A DNA stretch of 31,507 nucleotides from positions 1-31,507 of IMG/VR virus record IMGVR_UViG_3300005514_000004. The stretch is one strand, 5' to 3'. This document shows, piece by piece, positions 24,801 through 30,273 of this stretch (position 1 is the first letter of the stretch; every line of letters begins with the position of its first letter). This DNA is from a virus. The notes below the pieces were generated by a model that saw only the letters and a list, made by a program, of their open reading frames with translations, was not told the DNA's origin and searched no databases. Position numbers and translations under genes: made by a program.

Positions 24801-26180
24801 CCGCAGCACATTATTGATGCCGGTGAAAGTGCTGATGGTTTGAATAGTCTGGTGGAATTCATAGCGGAATCAAACCGGAATGACCCTCGTTATCAAAAGA
24901 GAGAAGCTATCATGGCTGAAAGGATGTCTTTAGAAAGTCAAGTCGCCCAGCGCGACACCGTCCCAGACGCCCCCTTCAAGACCAGTTGGCACGAGTTGTC
25001 GATGAAGCGCATGATCAGTTACGCTGCCAAGCATGGTTACGATGCTATCAGTTGGACGAAGGGTGAGACACAGTTTCAGCGGTACGGTTCCTCAGAGATT
25101 GCATGGGTGAAGGACGGTGACGGTTGGAAGGTCAAGGCTACTGAGCAACGAGGTGGCGAGGCAGACGGCATTAACATTGAGACTGCTGCCCGTGCAGAAG
25201 GTATACTCAAGGAAGGCGGCGACACGATCACTAGCAAGGAACAGTTACACGCCTTAATCAAGGAGACGGTAATGGATCGTGAGCGAGGGCAATGGTCACC
25301 GGAGAATTTCGAGAAGCAGGTTGATAAGTTAACCAGCCGCACTTGGGAGAGAATGCAAAACGAGGATGCCGGGACATCGCTACCGCGCAAGGAAGGCATG
25401 GGAGGTTTCTACGACCGTATGCTGCCCAAGATGAAGACGTGGAAGAAGCTGGGGCTAAAGGTGGAGACGGATGACCTCGGTAAGCTGACCCCCGAACAGA
25501 GGGAGTTCGCTGAGATTGATAAGCTAGGAAAATACGATAACGCCGATCATCCGCTAACTGATAGGTATTGGGAGTTACATGATTTGCTTGGCCGGGAAGA
25601 GGCGTTGCAAGCAGTTGATCCGAAATCCCTTCCCGCCCACCTCGTCAAGCTCACCCCGGAGGTTAAGGCGAAGGTGCTGGACACCGGCATTGCACGATTC
25701 ATGCCTGATGCCGCAGTACCGGGTGCCGAGCGTAACAGCATAGGCTGGTCGATGCTTATGAGTAAGGCTGGTAACTGGAGGGTGTACAGCCCGGACGGTG
25801 TACTGGCTGGGGTTGCAGGCAGCAAGCAACGTGCTGAACAAATCTTTAAGACCAAGTACAAGCGGGAGTTGCGGAAGAAGGAGAGGAGCAGTAGCGTTAG
25901 GTACATGCCAGATGCAACAGAATACAGGGTTACGTTACCTGATGGAGGAACAAAAACAATTTCATCAAAAAGAACCGTCACTCATGTGGGGCTGATGAAG
26001 CGTGGGGGTGAGTGGGGTGTCCACAGTATGCATTCTCGTCGAGAGTTAGCGGAACGTAGTATAGATTCCGAGACAAAGAGGATTAACGATCATTACCGGC
26101 TGGAAGAGAAGCACGGAAGGTCAACCGCTGGCAATAGGGTTGATGAGACTAGGGTGGTTGAAGTGGAGAAGGTCAAATGA
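18876..26180 (+). CDS. Giant polyvalent virion protein with metallopeptidase-like domain (2434 aa)
   Basis: At 7.3 kb this is almost a quarter of the window and is one intact frame. It was probably built for ejection into the host. The N-terminus (FPDDATPEEIQEALDEYYP, about 15-33) is a short motif common at the start of phage ejection proteins. A Gly/Ala-rich region (about 200-410) has glycine-zipper membrane-insertion character. HEAFH at 512-516 is a zinc-metallopeptidase HExxH signature. About 1043-1226 resembles a helical domain of phage polyvalent proteins that I compare with HhH DNA glycosylases (VYSPANRVYPNF, VDMWIMRLFGYD). About 1594-1661 holds the LKQEKGGASQML domain, and about 1895-2110 the LAHVRFNDR / EEIQSDWHQ / VPDAPFK domain. 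RFMPD-type motifs at 1005, 1580, 2274 and 2342 mark boundaries. Domain activities are inferred. Confidence 0.75.
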   Translation: MPQVVNLSSRGISVNFPDDATPEEIQEALDEYYPRNGADVAHDIATERNFHLKGMTLDDYEMLRGHEGKIAEGKGALEKTMEAAGMLAEDIGSGLKAAYRAAKKGQYGPTLSGSLNLGRDIAVGGLTGTYDLGEVIHGIFEVEDAEDTYNRHLSENDLKDTPEARKDYRSRLANDFKDFKKKMDRADFRQGIIDLAVVPEVAHAASYGLDASVPATFGLGALAKAPAMAATKTAGRTVGQVVGGGFRQAGRAATVVGEVPERVAGKLLGEGAEAATRGVTTLGGGLGVATGTVIPAAPAAAKAAGAILDVAGDVLESASRAAAEGGRKGTFARSAELAETTAGKNISELLARVETPLSYAGEAIKGAGAGMAIGGTLGGLAEGEEGFWHGIGIGGPLGIGGSLVGRAVGDAFGVRRAALSYEDAKKYLSSHRDAHYAIKALDKLSPADAAHLADSVMHMEKLGVKVTFHDDNVPPPALSPEKVARKSYSGVMVDESGVFINTDRVTESTGLHEAFHATAYAMERGKFLGEVQGMLLGKTDPVEGLIVRPGALSMENFAKFVESYAGMMESSAARLRVAGDEIGAAKLEVQSMEFRRKVAEGDLQHAVDEFGAFYWDAFVRGEEPKLFIGGEKDLVVNALNWAKKKASKAFMRDAQKAGLDFSQGTQAAFIRGKQRQFAIPEFDAAIRRLVKNGDMEVTHSVPVTGIPKAQAFALAKLHGAEHLFEVSDKGEPVRVKTIKEIETESKADVEAALDAIEVLPDNVRRSEIVVDEKGRRKLVARNLSNEEKAVLLRTVRHMNNSQRQQLEAFVAGMDSPDGKPVYKVSYWKASGAGRGKRKPYGQFEVSERDALPYSLEMNATGGLYLRFVDMDSVNSNLLKARRLKVYKNLHSSHREAVAEFHSYLENLDSDSPIPSAEFFGGGEVGRLKRNLFYEALGTVPRKDDPPLHNMGREGYTPKRGRNFAFKNFRVERLGNVEDTGVRVKFGESAYERSIVNMLPDESPARFMPDVEGGGRMDAPELKGPAKKRVGTTGQYVGAPRGMSTPQSLGALRKRIDMLTVEGQPGRFWYENSSDAILEATGGNLKEAEIVAALVAVYSPANRVYPNFSQAIKAYQQHISGKPIKAGRFGRIDREAARVLNGERWQGVKTNNFYVNLMRNVDPSLKQGVTVDMWIMRLFGYDTDSPSTQQYAFAEKEIKRIAKKLGWEAQQVQAAMWVSGKARWESVWGDVKKSAIKKKDLFQNEETDKWEWKSKAVEKKYRKKARVKMFAIKNQDVSKSKFDFSDAARRDLGQLSLESRPGDSAGIIPGIARASYIEQIEYHAAMERALTDHTGRDVLSTELGLMEIMAVNAPGVWLDQVNPSKQTSFIAPKQGKEVHPALRETLNEWAAFQGLLRRQEAVGWHRPFYTDFAEAKVGEANGMQLDFGRTLTPEETRALSEAMLQLTGGDTFAAIAHKDGIRFLNFAEDNVAFHRQVRAATDTVFAMRPEVEATGRRFFADSDLISNNWKENPHGDIYRQRLLRSRRSDLYRRHYRLLAPKIDQVNASFSEKYGWGEPGRHLSDLDPASTAPSKPVDTSTRFMPDVGGQDALGMFSAAERATVDLKQEKGGASQMLAMIKKAGVKDEELKALGLDKFLEGNRKVTKDEIIDHLVENQITVEETVLGEVLPPLERLPSEYETGSRERVIRKHEYAKELKAKYDQVLDRLTKAHDKLSPNEQKQVEVWDKSFNDWVDYWGQPRIQNEPSGSHTDVMKWANEVLPGAFNESLFRPDVVKEWIVFEGGDRRKVKGRGRSKNEAESDALQNINDLRSRPDAATKHDSYVEPGAVEGSYRELLLRLPEKAAKARVIQAEDGLFYIQHSPHERSEVAHASRQSAESVLAKSPPSMEPPSETYKGGHYGDTPNTLAHVRFNDRTSEHGKTLFIEEIQSDWHQEGRKKGYKTDVDPAILKKINDLKKAEDKLDSEIQAKSVADDVPQHIIDAGESADGLNSLVEFIAESNRNDPRYQKREAIMAERMSLESQVAQRDTVPDAPFKTSWHELSMKRMISYAAKHGYDAISWTKGETQFQRYGSSEIAWVKDGDGWKVKATEQRGGEADGINIETAARAEGILKEGGDTITSKEQLHALIKETVMDRERGQWSPENFEKQVDKLTSRTWERMQNEDAGTSLPRKEGMGGFYDRMLPKMKTWKKLGLKVETDDLGKLTPEQREFAEIDKLGKYDNADHPLTDRYWELHDLLGREEALQAVDPKSLPAHLVKLTPEVKAKVLDTGIARFMPDAAVPGAERNSIGWSMLMSKAGNWRVYSPDGVLAGVAGSKQRAEQIFKTKYKRELRKKERSSSVRYMPDATEYRVTLPDGGTKTISSKRTVTHVGLMKRGGEWGVHSMHSRRELAERSIDSETKRINDHYRLEEKHGRSTAGNRVDETRVVEVEKVK
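21888..25913 (+). repeat. Four dispersed RFMPD/RYMPD coding motifs
   Basis: The pentapeptide R-(F/Y)-M-P-D is encoded at 21888, 23613, 25695 and 25899 (residues 1005, 1580, 2274 and 2342). All four lie in low-complexity linkers, after short Ser/Thr/Ala/Pro segments and before a new domain. Codons vary (CGC, CGC, CGA, AGG for Arg; TTC or TAC second), so conservation is at the protein level rather than by recent DNA copying. Confidence 0.8.
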
Positions 26181-26187
26181 ATTTCGG

Positions 26188-26592
26188 GTGGTGGCAATTA
26201 CGAAGTACAAACAGCAGGGTAACTGTCATGAACTGGCTGTAGCTCTGAAGGTAGCTGAATTGGGTGGGACAGTCTTATGGCCATACGGCGATGGGCAGGC
26301 TTACGATTTGGTCGCAGACTTCAATGGTAAGATCAGTCGGATTCAGGTTAAGGGTACATGCCAGATCGCTAAGAATGGATCGACTAAAGTTAACCTCCAG
26401 AAGGGTAGCCGTAAGCACTCCCCGTACAACCTCCGAGACTGCGACCTTGTTGTGGCTGTAACCCCGCTGGGCAATTTCGTCATCCCGATAAGCGCATTAG
26501 GCACTTACCGTCTGGTAGCTTGGCCGGTCGGCGTGAGGAAGAAGCCCCCATACTATGAACCTTATAAGGAGGCATGGCATTTACTAAAATGA
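26188..26592 (+). CDS. PD-(D/E)XK endonuclease-like protein
   Basis: The protein shows the nuclease core: Glu in NCHELAVALKVAELGG (E15), Asp in GQAYDLVAD (D40) and the QVK strand in RIQVKG (Q53-x-K55), counting from GTG 26188. This is the pattern of small PD-(D/E)XK endonuclease families related to archaeal Holliday-junction resolvases. The start is uncertain: GTG 26188 or 26191 gives about 134 residues, while ATG 26140 (150 residues) overlaps the giant gene by 41 bases. It could resolve branched DNA before packaging or act in recombination near the att site. The stop overlaps the next gene. Confidence 0.7.
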   Translation: MVAITKYKQQGNCHELAVALKVAELGGTVLWPYGDGQAYDLVADFNGKISRIQVKGTCQIAKNGSTKVNLQKGSRKHSPYNLRDCDLVVAVTPLGNFVIPISALGTYRLVAWPVGVRKKPPYYEPYKEAWHLLK

Positions 26593-26840
26593 AGAGGTTA
26601 CCACCAGTAGGAACTAGGGTGCGCTGCCTGTGGCAGGACATCGTTGGTTATATCAATCAGCCGCTGAAGGATGTTAAGATTGCTGACGTTTGGACGGAGG
26701 GAAAATTGGTAAAGGCCGACAAGGAATTTTTGGTAATAGCGACCTCACAATATATCGATGACGGGCCAGTTGATGAGACGCTAGGAGACTACACCGCCAT
26801 CCCGCGAGGGGCGGTAAAGTCGATCAAACCCCGGCGGTAA
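26574..26840 (+). CDS. Small hypothetical protein (88 aa)
   Basis: I do not recognise this protein. It starts at ATG 26574 behind a near-perfect Shine-Dalgarno (TAAGGAGGC), overlapping the nuclease gene by 19 bases. The sequence is basic and beta-rich (VGTRVRCLWQDIVGYI, WTEGKLVKADKEFLVIATS, PRGAVKSIKPRR), which would suit a small SH3- or OB-like barrel, possibly nucleic-acid binding. It is the last gene of the long rightward operon before the att-like segment; no U-run terminator follows it. Confidence 0.65.
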   Translation: MAFTKMKRLPPVGTRVRCLWQDIVGYINQPLKDVKIADVWTEGKLVKADKEFLVIATSQYIDDGPVDETLGDYTAIPRGAVKSIKPRR

Positions 26841-26861
26841 AAACGTACAAGAAACGTACAA
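26841..26861 (+). repeat. Left pair of AAACGTACAA repeats (candidate integrase arm sites)
   Basis: AAACGTACAA occurs at 26841-26850 and again at 26852-26861, an 11-base step that places both on the same helical face. A matching pair lies about 240 bases away on the other side of the tRNA-like core. This is the layout of arm-type sites bound by the N-terminal domain of tyrosine integrases. The first copy starts immediately after the stop of the preceding gene. Confidence 0.6.
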
Positions 26862-26870
26862 GTCAGTGCT

Positions 26871-26888
26871 TCTAATATGTCTAATATG
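26871..26888 (+). repeat. Tandem 9-bp repeat TCTAATATG
   Basis: TCTAATATG is repeated head to tail at 26871-26879 and 26880-26888, ten bases after the left arm repeats. Excisionase or host-factor sites often occupy this position in phage att regions, but there is no direct evidence for that here. Confidence 0.5.
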
Positions 26889-26917
26889 AGGTGTTTTTGA
26901 GGGTGAGTGATTTACAG

Positions 26918-26960
26918 TTTATGCCTGTGAATGAGGATGAATGACTGTGTGAGGCATAAA
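26918..26960. repeat. 9-bp inverted repeat TTTATGCCT / AGGCATAAA
   Basis: TTTATGCCT (26918-26926) pairs perfectly with AGGCATAAA (26952-26960) over a 25-base loop. It ends five bases before the anticodon-arm-like core. It may bind a protein in the recombination complex or form a hairpin that ends the structural operon transcript, although no U-tract follows. Confidence 0.55.
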
Positions 26961-26964
26961 TAAT

Positions 26965-26985
26965 GCGGACTGAAAATCCGTGTGT
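26965..26985. other. Candidate attP core matching a tRNA-Phe anticodon arm
   Basis: GCGGACTGAAAATCCGT folds as a 5-bp stem (GCGGA with UCCGU, one G-U pair) and a 7-base loop CTGAAAA with the Phe anticodon GAA in the right place; the next bases TGTGT also suit a tRNA-Phe 3' continuation. No D-arm, T-arm or acceptor stem is present, so it is not a tRNA. Phage tyrosine integrases very often recombine at tRNA anticodon arms. The integrase gene lies 1 kb to the right, and paired repeats flank the core at about 115-120 bases on each side. I infer integration into a host tRNA-Phe gene. Confidence 0.65.
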
Positions 26986-27079
26986 TAACGAGCCACACAA
27001 TATTCCTGACCTCGCTCATACCCTTGTATATCAGTGCTGATACGAGTTTCTGCATCAAACCCTACCCCTCGGAAATAGC
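26980..27079. other. Gene-free att region between core and right arm
   Basis: A short hairpin GTGTG/CACAC (26980-26984 with 26994-26998) directly follows the core. A palindrome TATCAG-TG-CTGATA lies at 27029-27042. No open frame with a ribosome site is present on either strand. The length and content fit the P' side of an attachment site. Confidence 0.4.
27029..27042. repeat. Palindrome TATCAGTGCTGATA
   Basis: Six-base arms TATCAG and CTGATA flank a TG centre. It lies in the non-coding att region, 44 bases past the core. It could be an operator or an accessory-protein site. Confidence 0.45.
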
Positions 27080-27100
27080 CACCTTACAAAAAACGTACAA
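27080..27100 (+). repeat. Right pair of arm-type repeats (one degenerate)
   Basis: AAACGTACAA is exact at 27091-27100. CACCTTACAA at 27080-27089 matches it at 7 of 10 positions and lies exactly 11 bases upstream, the same step as the left pair. The mirrored placement around the tRNA-like core supports the attP reading. Confidence 0.5.
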
Positions 27101-27127
27101 ATAATGCTTGGCAGGAGTGGCCGTACA

Positions 27128-27157
27128 GGTGTAAAACACCAATGTCCCACGGGACAT
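27128..27157. promoter_or_regulatory. Operator-like palindromes upstream of the integrase operon
   Basis: Two palindromes stand next to each other: GGTGT-AAA-ACACC (27128-27140) and ATGTCCC-AC-GGGACAT (27142-27157, 7-bp perfect arms). They lie 26-55 bases before the first ATG of the operon that ends in the integrase gene. A repressor site is the likeliest reading. Without a U-run they are poor terminators. TGTCC-type arms recur upstream of the 30716 gene. Confidence 0.5.
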
Positions 27158-27169
27158 CTAAAAACAACT

Positions 27170-27180
27170 GGAGCTACTAA
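27170..27180 (+). promoter_or_regulatory. Translation-start box GGAGCTACTAA, copy 1
   Basis: GGAGCTACTAA lies just before the ATG at 27183. The identical 11-base box recurs before the next two genes. GGAG is the Shine-Dalgarno core; the shared downstream CTACTAA is not needed for ribosome binding. Confidence 0.7.
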
Positions 27181-27182
27181 AA

Positions 27183-27704
27183 ATGAAAAACGAAAACCTA
27201 CTGAACGAAACGAACAAGGTATCAATCCGCATCGCCTATGCCTATGACTCTAAAGCCCCCGCCCACTGGAGCCAAGGGGTAGTCGGACGCTACGATGTTT
27301 ATTCTGAGCACTACGGCAGTCCGCAAGAGATTTACAGGTGCGACAAAGTAAGTGCCGATCAGGCGTTGCTCAATGAGATTTGGGCCGGTTGGAATAACGG
27401 CAGTGGCGAAGAGTGTGACGCTTTTCGTGGAGCCAATGCCCGCTCGATGATGATCGGCGATTATGTTGAAATTACTTTTCGTGACCGTATTGATTATTAT
27501 CGGGTCGAAAGTACCGGATGGAGTCGCGTTAGCTGGCGGGATTTATGGGCCGAGGTAGACGCTTACGAAGCCAGCCATCAGTTTGCTGAACTTCAAGCGC
27601 ATCAATTGGAAAGCGATGGGGTTGAGCAAGAATCACTGAAGCAAGCCGAAAGCGCACGCGAGTTCTGGAGTTGCCTCGATGAAGAACCCGAAGACCGTTA
27701 TTAA
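27183..27704 (+). CDS. Hypothetical protein of the integrase operon (173 aa)
   Basis: I do not recognise a family. The protein is soluble and acidic, with aromatic-rich segments (YDSKAPAHWSQGVVGRYDVY, about residues 21-40; FRDRIDYYRVESTGWSRVSW, about 99-118) and a Glu/Gln-rich helical C-terminus (FAELQAHQLESDGVEQESL). No membrane segment or DNA-binding motif is visible. It is the first gene after the att region and its operator-like palindromes, and it shares its translation-start box with the next gene and the integrase. A role in the lysogeny module is suggested by place only. Confidence 0.65.
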   Translation: MKNENLLNETNKVSIRIAYAYDSKAPAHWSQGVVGRYDVYSEHYGSPQEIYRCDKVSADQALLNEIWAGWNNGSGEECDAFRGANARSMMIGDYVEITFRDRIDYYRVESTGWSRVSWRDLWAEVDAYEASHQFAELQAHQLESDGVEQESLKQAESAREFWSCLDEEPEDRY

Positions 27705-27719
27705 TCTAAAACAAAATCA

Positions 27720-27730
27720 GGAGCTACTAA
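27720..27730 (+). promoter_or_regulatory. Translation-start box GGAGCTACTAA, copy 2
   Basis: An exact copy of the box precedes the ATG at 27732 by one base (A). The sequence just upstream (ACAAAATCA) resembles that before copy 1 (AAAACAACT). Confidence 0.7.
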
Positions 27731-27731
27731 A

Positions 27732-27980
27732 ATGGAAACACTAAATTACCTTCACCGTAAGTTTGAGTGCATCACCACCCATTGCAATTGCAGCGAAGAG
27801 GCAGAGGAACGCATCTTTACCTGCCTAGCAATAGGTGATGGCCCAAAGGATGCATCTTACAAGAGACGGACTTATGTTGTTCGTGCAATCGATTCAGCCC
27901 ATGCGGATCGTATCGTGCGTAACCGGCTGTGGCCTTTTGGCTCTTGCCAAATATTCATCAACCTCGAACCAAAAAACTAG
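27732..27980 (+). CDS. Small cysteine-containing hypothetical protein (82 aa)
   Basis: I do not recognise this protein. The first third has Cys/His residues in a close cluster (FECITTHCNCSEE, about 12-24, with another Cys near 31), which could bind zinc, though the spacing does not match a standard finger. The remainder is a short mixed alpha/beta segment (RTYVVRAIDSAHADRIVRN; GSCQIFINLEP). The TAG stop overlaps the start box of the integrase gene by one base. It may be a regulator or integrase accessory factor; this is inference from context. Confidence 0.6.
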   Translation: METLNYLHRKFECITTHCNCSEEAEERIFTCLAIGDGPKDASYKRRTYVVRAIDSAHADRIVRNRLWPFGSCQIFINLEPKN

Positions 27981-27990
27981 GAGCTACTAA
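27980..27990 (+). promoter_or_regulatory. Translation-start box GGAGCTACTAA, copy 3
   Basis: The third exact copy begins on the last base of the upstream stop codon, and its final A is the first base of the integrase ATG at 27990. Confidence 0.7.
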
Positions 27991-29216
27991 TGAAGATCGA
28001 AAAATACATAGGCCGAAACGGCAAGCCGGTTGACAACAAGCGCAAGGTGTCTGCGAAGGACGGCACCACCGCAGTGATCGAACTGCGCCACAAGAACTGG
28101 ATCACCCGATTCCAGCTTGACGGTAAGCACCATCAACTCAACCTCCGCACCACGGATGAACGTACAGCAGCCGCTACCGCTCTGGACAAAGTCCGGGCAG
28201 CCAACCGCGACCAGTGGGAGGTCGTTCATGCCGGTCAAACGAAACGTGATGTGATTACGATTGGCAAGATCGTCGAACTGTTTACAGGCCAACCCGTTGC
28301 TTCCGCTGGCGAACGTCAGTTACAGGACGCGAGCAATCGACTCCGCAACCTGATCCGCACCGCATTCGGCCACGGCCCCAAGCATGATGTGGACAGCTAC
28401 CCTGCGACCATTCTCGATAAGGAGCTGGTTAAGAAGTTTTTCACCAAGAGGCTCAAGGGCTTCTCCAAGGGTGAGGCACGCGAGAGTCGCATCCGTGGAG
28501 CTAACAGCCTGCTGTCCGATGCCAAGAGCCTCTTCACCAAGGCCATCCTGTCCGACGACCTGTACCCCGGACTGCCTGACATCAGCACGTTTGTTGATGC
28601 GAATCATTTGAAGGCAACCCCGGTAAAGTTCCTGTACGAAAACATCGACGCACAGGTTGTCAGCTTAAAGGCTAACCTGCCTGCACTGAAGGAGTCGGAT
28701 GTATCGGCCTACCTGTTATTCCAACTGGCCGCAGGATGTGGCCTGCGTCTTACTGAAGCAACTCAGGCACGCAAGGAATGGATCACGACATTCAAGGGCA
28801 AGCGGGTGCTGTACGTTCAGCCTACTGACACTTGGATTCCGAAGGGTCGCAAGGTTCGCCGGGTGCCATTGCCAGAGGCCGTGTATCAGGAGATACTTTT
28901 GCTCAGTGACGACTCCGAGTTCATCATCCCCGCGATCAGTGATAATGATCGCAACTGGGCGATTGGCCGCAGACTCAGCAAGTGGTTTACCTCTGTTGGA
29001 TGGACTGCCAAGAAAAAGGCGCATGAACTTCGGAAATGGTTCGGAGCACAGGTAGCCACCCAGACCAAGAGCCTGTTCGCAGTGCAACGGATTCTGGGCC
29101 ACTCATCGGCAGCGACCACTGACCAGTATTATGCTGATCTGGTGAACCTACCTGACTACGATATTAACCTGACCGCCGATGAGCCTGTTAACAAACAGGT
29201 TGCGGTTGGGGAATAA
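27990..29216 (+). CDS. int: Tyrosine-type site-specific integrase
   Basis: This 408-residue protein should integrate and excise the phage genome. The catalytic set is complete: Arg253 (CGLRLTEA), a lysine in the KGRKVRRVPL hairpin, His345-x-x-Arg348 (AHELRKWFG), His371 (LGHSSAATT) and nucleophile Tyr380 (TTDQYYADL). The N-terminal part (about 1-60) is an AP2-like arm-binding region with beta strands (AVIELRHKNWITRFQL), and 85-200 is the helical core-binding domain. The length is normal for a full phage integrase. A GGAGCTACTAA start box precedes it. The flanking att-like segment and the excisionase-like gene at 30.1 kb complete a lysogeny module. No repressor gene is visible. Confidence 0.95.
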   Translation: MKIEKYIGRNGKPVDNKRKVSAKDGTTAVIELRHKNWITRFQLDGKHHQLNLRTTDERTAAATALDKVRAANRDQWEVVHAGQTKRDVITIGKIVELFTGQPVASAGERQLQDASNRLRNLIRTAFGHGPKHDVDSYPATILDKELVKKFFTKRLKGFSKGEARESRIRGANSLLSDAKSLFTKAILSDDLYPGLPDISTFVDANHLKATPVKFLYENIDAQVVSLKANLPALKESDVSAYLLFQLAAGCGLRLTEATQARKEWITTFKGKRVLYVQPTDTWIPKGRKVRRVPLPEAVYQEILLLSDDSEFIIPAISDNDRNWAIGRRLSKWFTSVGWTAKKKAHELRKWFGAQVATQTKSLFAVQRILGHSSAATTDQYYADLVNLPDYDINLTADEPVNKQVAVGE

Positions 29217-29234
29217 CATATAGTGCGTTATGGG

Positions 29235-29264
29235 TTGACTTTGGCGTGTCGTCCGGGGTACAAA
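29235..29264 (+). promoter_or_regulatory. Candidate sigma-70 promoter for the right-hand operon
   Basis: TTGACT (29235-29240) and TACAAA (29259-29264) are separated by 18 bases, matching 5/6 and 4/6 consensus positions. It lies between the integrase stop and the endolysin ATG at 29319. A 5-bp hairpin GGTGG-TTCAT-CCACC lies in the leader. It would drive the tightly overlapping operon that runs to the window end. Confidence 0.4.
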
Positions 29265-29318
29265 CCAACACTTCGGGTGGTTCATCCACCTGAACCTAAA
29301 AGGAGAAAGTGAGCTAGA

Positions 29319-29918
29319 ATGAAGAGCATAAATATAATCGTCAGCAATGCTGCTGCCAGTAAATTCTACCACCTAAATTCAGGTGACAAGCAGGCACTCA
29401 TGGATCAGGTTGATAGCCTAATCTTCAAGGCACCGGCACCGGCAACGTCAATCGGGTTAAAGATAATAGCCGCACTGCTGCTGACAACCACCCTGTTATT
29501 TTCCGCGCCACAACCAAGCCGAGTCAACGCAAAGCTAATCGAAGCGGTATGCCAAGTGGAGTCGAACGGGCGAGCCACGGCGATTGGAGACGGCGGTAAG
29601 GCTTCAGGCGCATTTCAATTCTGGCAGCCTACATGGCAGCACACCACGCAAATCCGTCAACGTGACGGACTTCCCACCACATCCTACAAGGAGGGGTCTA
29701 AAGACATTAAGTGGAGTCGCCTGTACGCTGTCAGCTATTTAAGTTGGATCGAGAAATACATTCGTGACCGAGGTGTAAAATACCCCACGGCAGGCCAGAT
29801 ATACATGGGCTACAACTGGGGTGTTGGTAATGCACGCAAGGTTAAATTCGATGTCAGCAAATCCCCGGCCACCACTCAACGTGCGATCCGAAAGATTGAG
29901 GCATGGTTGAAGAAGTAA
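29319..29918 (+). CDS. Membrane-anchored lytic transglycosylase / lysozyme-fold endolysin
   Basis: The 199-residue protein should cut peptidoglycan. A cytoplasmic N-terminal stretch (1-43) is followed by a hydrophobic helix (about 45-63, IGLKIIAALLLTTTLLFSA) that can act as a signal anchor or SAR sequence. The rest is a lysozyme-superfamily domain with the catalytic Glu81 in CQVESNG, the SGAFQF box (96-101) typical of SLT-type enzymes, and YNWGVGN (165-171). AGGAG lies 13 bases before the ATG, rather far. It sits with integrase, excisionase-like and recombination genes, not with the holin/spanin cassette at 10.7-11.4 kb. A virion-associated role is less likely given this location. Confidence 0.8.
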   Translation: MKSINIIVSNAAASKFYHLNSGDKQALMDQVDSLIFKAPAPATSIGLKIIAALLLTTTLLFSAPQPSRVNAKLIEAVCQVESNGRATAIGDGGKASGAFQFWQPTWQHTTQIRQRDGLPTTSYKEGSKDIKWSRLYAVSYLSWIEKYIRDRGVKYPTAGQIYMGYNWGVGNARKVKFDVSKSPATTQRAIRKIEAWLKK

Positions 29919-30082
29919 CATTCAAAGTGGGCGACCGGGTGAAGCACAAGGATAACCCGGCAATCAAGGGACGCATTGTGGGCGATGCCTTTGGCAAGCC
30001 AGAAAAGCGAAACGTCAGGCTGCAATTAACTAACGGGCTACTCTTCGACGTGACCCCATACGCATTGAAAACATGGAAATAG
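29903..30082 (+). CDS. 59-aa SH3-like small protein
   Basis: The frame opens at ATG 29903, inside the endolysin 3' end (16-base overlap), behind TTGAGG. It encodes 59 residues with a KOW/SH3-like beginning (VGDRVKHKDNPAIKGRIVG) and a beta-rich remainder (RNVRLQLTNGLLFDVTPYAL). It overlaps the next gene by 10 bases. Small barrels of this kind often bind nucleic acid or proteins. I cannot name a family. Dense overlap on both sides supports it as a real gene. Confidence 0.65.
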   Translation: MVEEVTFKVGDRVKHKDNPAIKGRIVGDAFGKPEKRNVRLQLTNGLLFDVTPYALKTWK

Positions 30083-30273
30083 ATAAACAATTAGAAGCAA
30101 TGCAACTCGTCTCCCGCAAACATGCGGCTGAGTTGATGGATTGCAGTATCCCGCACGTCGACACTTTATTGAAGCGAGGCGACCTTGTGCCAATCCGAAT
30201 AGGATCGCAGGGTGTTCGTATTACCCTCGCTTCCCTCCAGCGGTTCATCGGCACCCCCACACCCCGCCGATGA
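30073..30273 (+). CDS. Excisionase-like HTH protein (66 aa)
   Basis: The 66 residues contain a MerR/excisionase-type helix-turn-helix: SRKHAAELMDCSIPHVDTLL (about 14-33), then a wing with RGDLVPIRIGSQGVRIT and a final helix SLQRFI. This is the pattern of the HTH_17 excisionase family: DNA-bending proteins that direct integrase toward excision, or small regulators. Being 0.9 kb from the integrase in a lysogenic phage, it is the best candidate directionality factor. It overlaps its neighbours by 10 and 4 bases (ATGA). Confidence 0.72.
   Translation: MEIDKQLEAMQLVSRKHAAELMDCSIPHVDTLLKRGDLVPIRIGSQGVRITLASLQRFIGTPTPRR

Noticed and set aside
26941-27020. Complete tRNA-Phe gene
   Set aside because: Only an anticodon arm is present; no acceptor stem, D-arm or TPsiC-arm can be folded around it.
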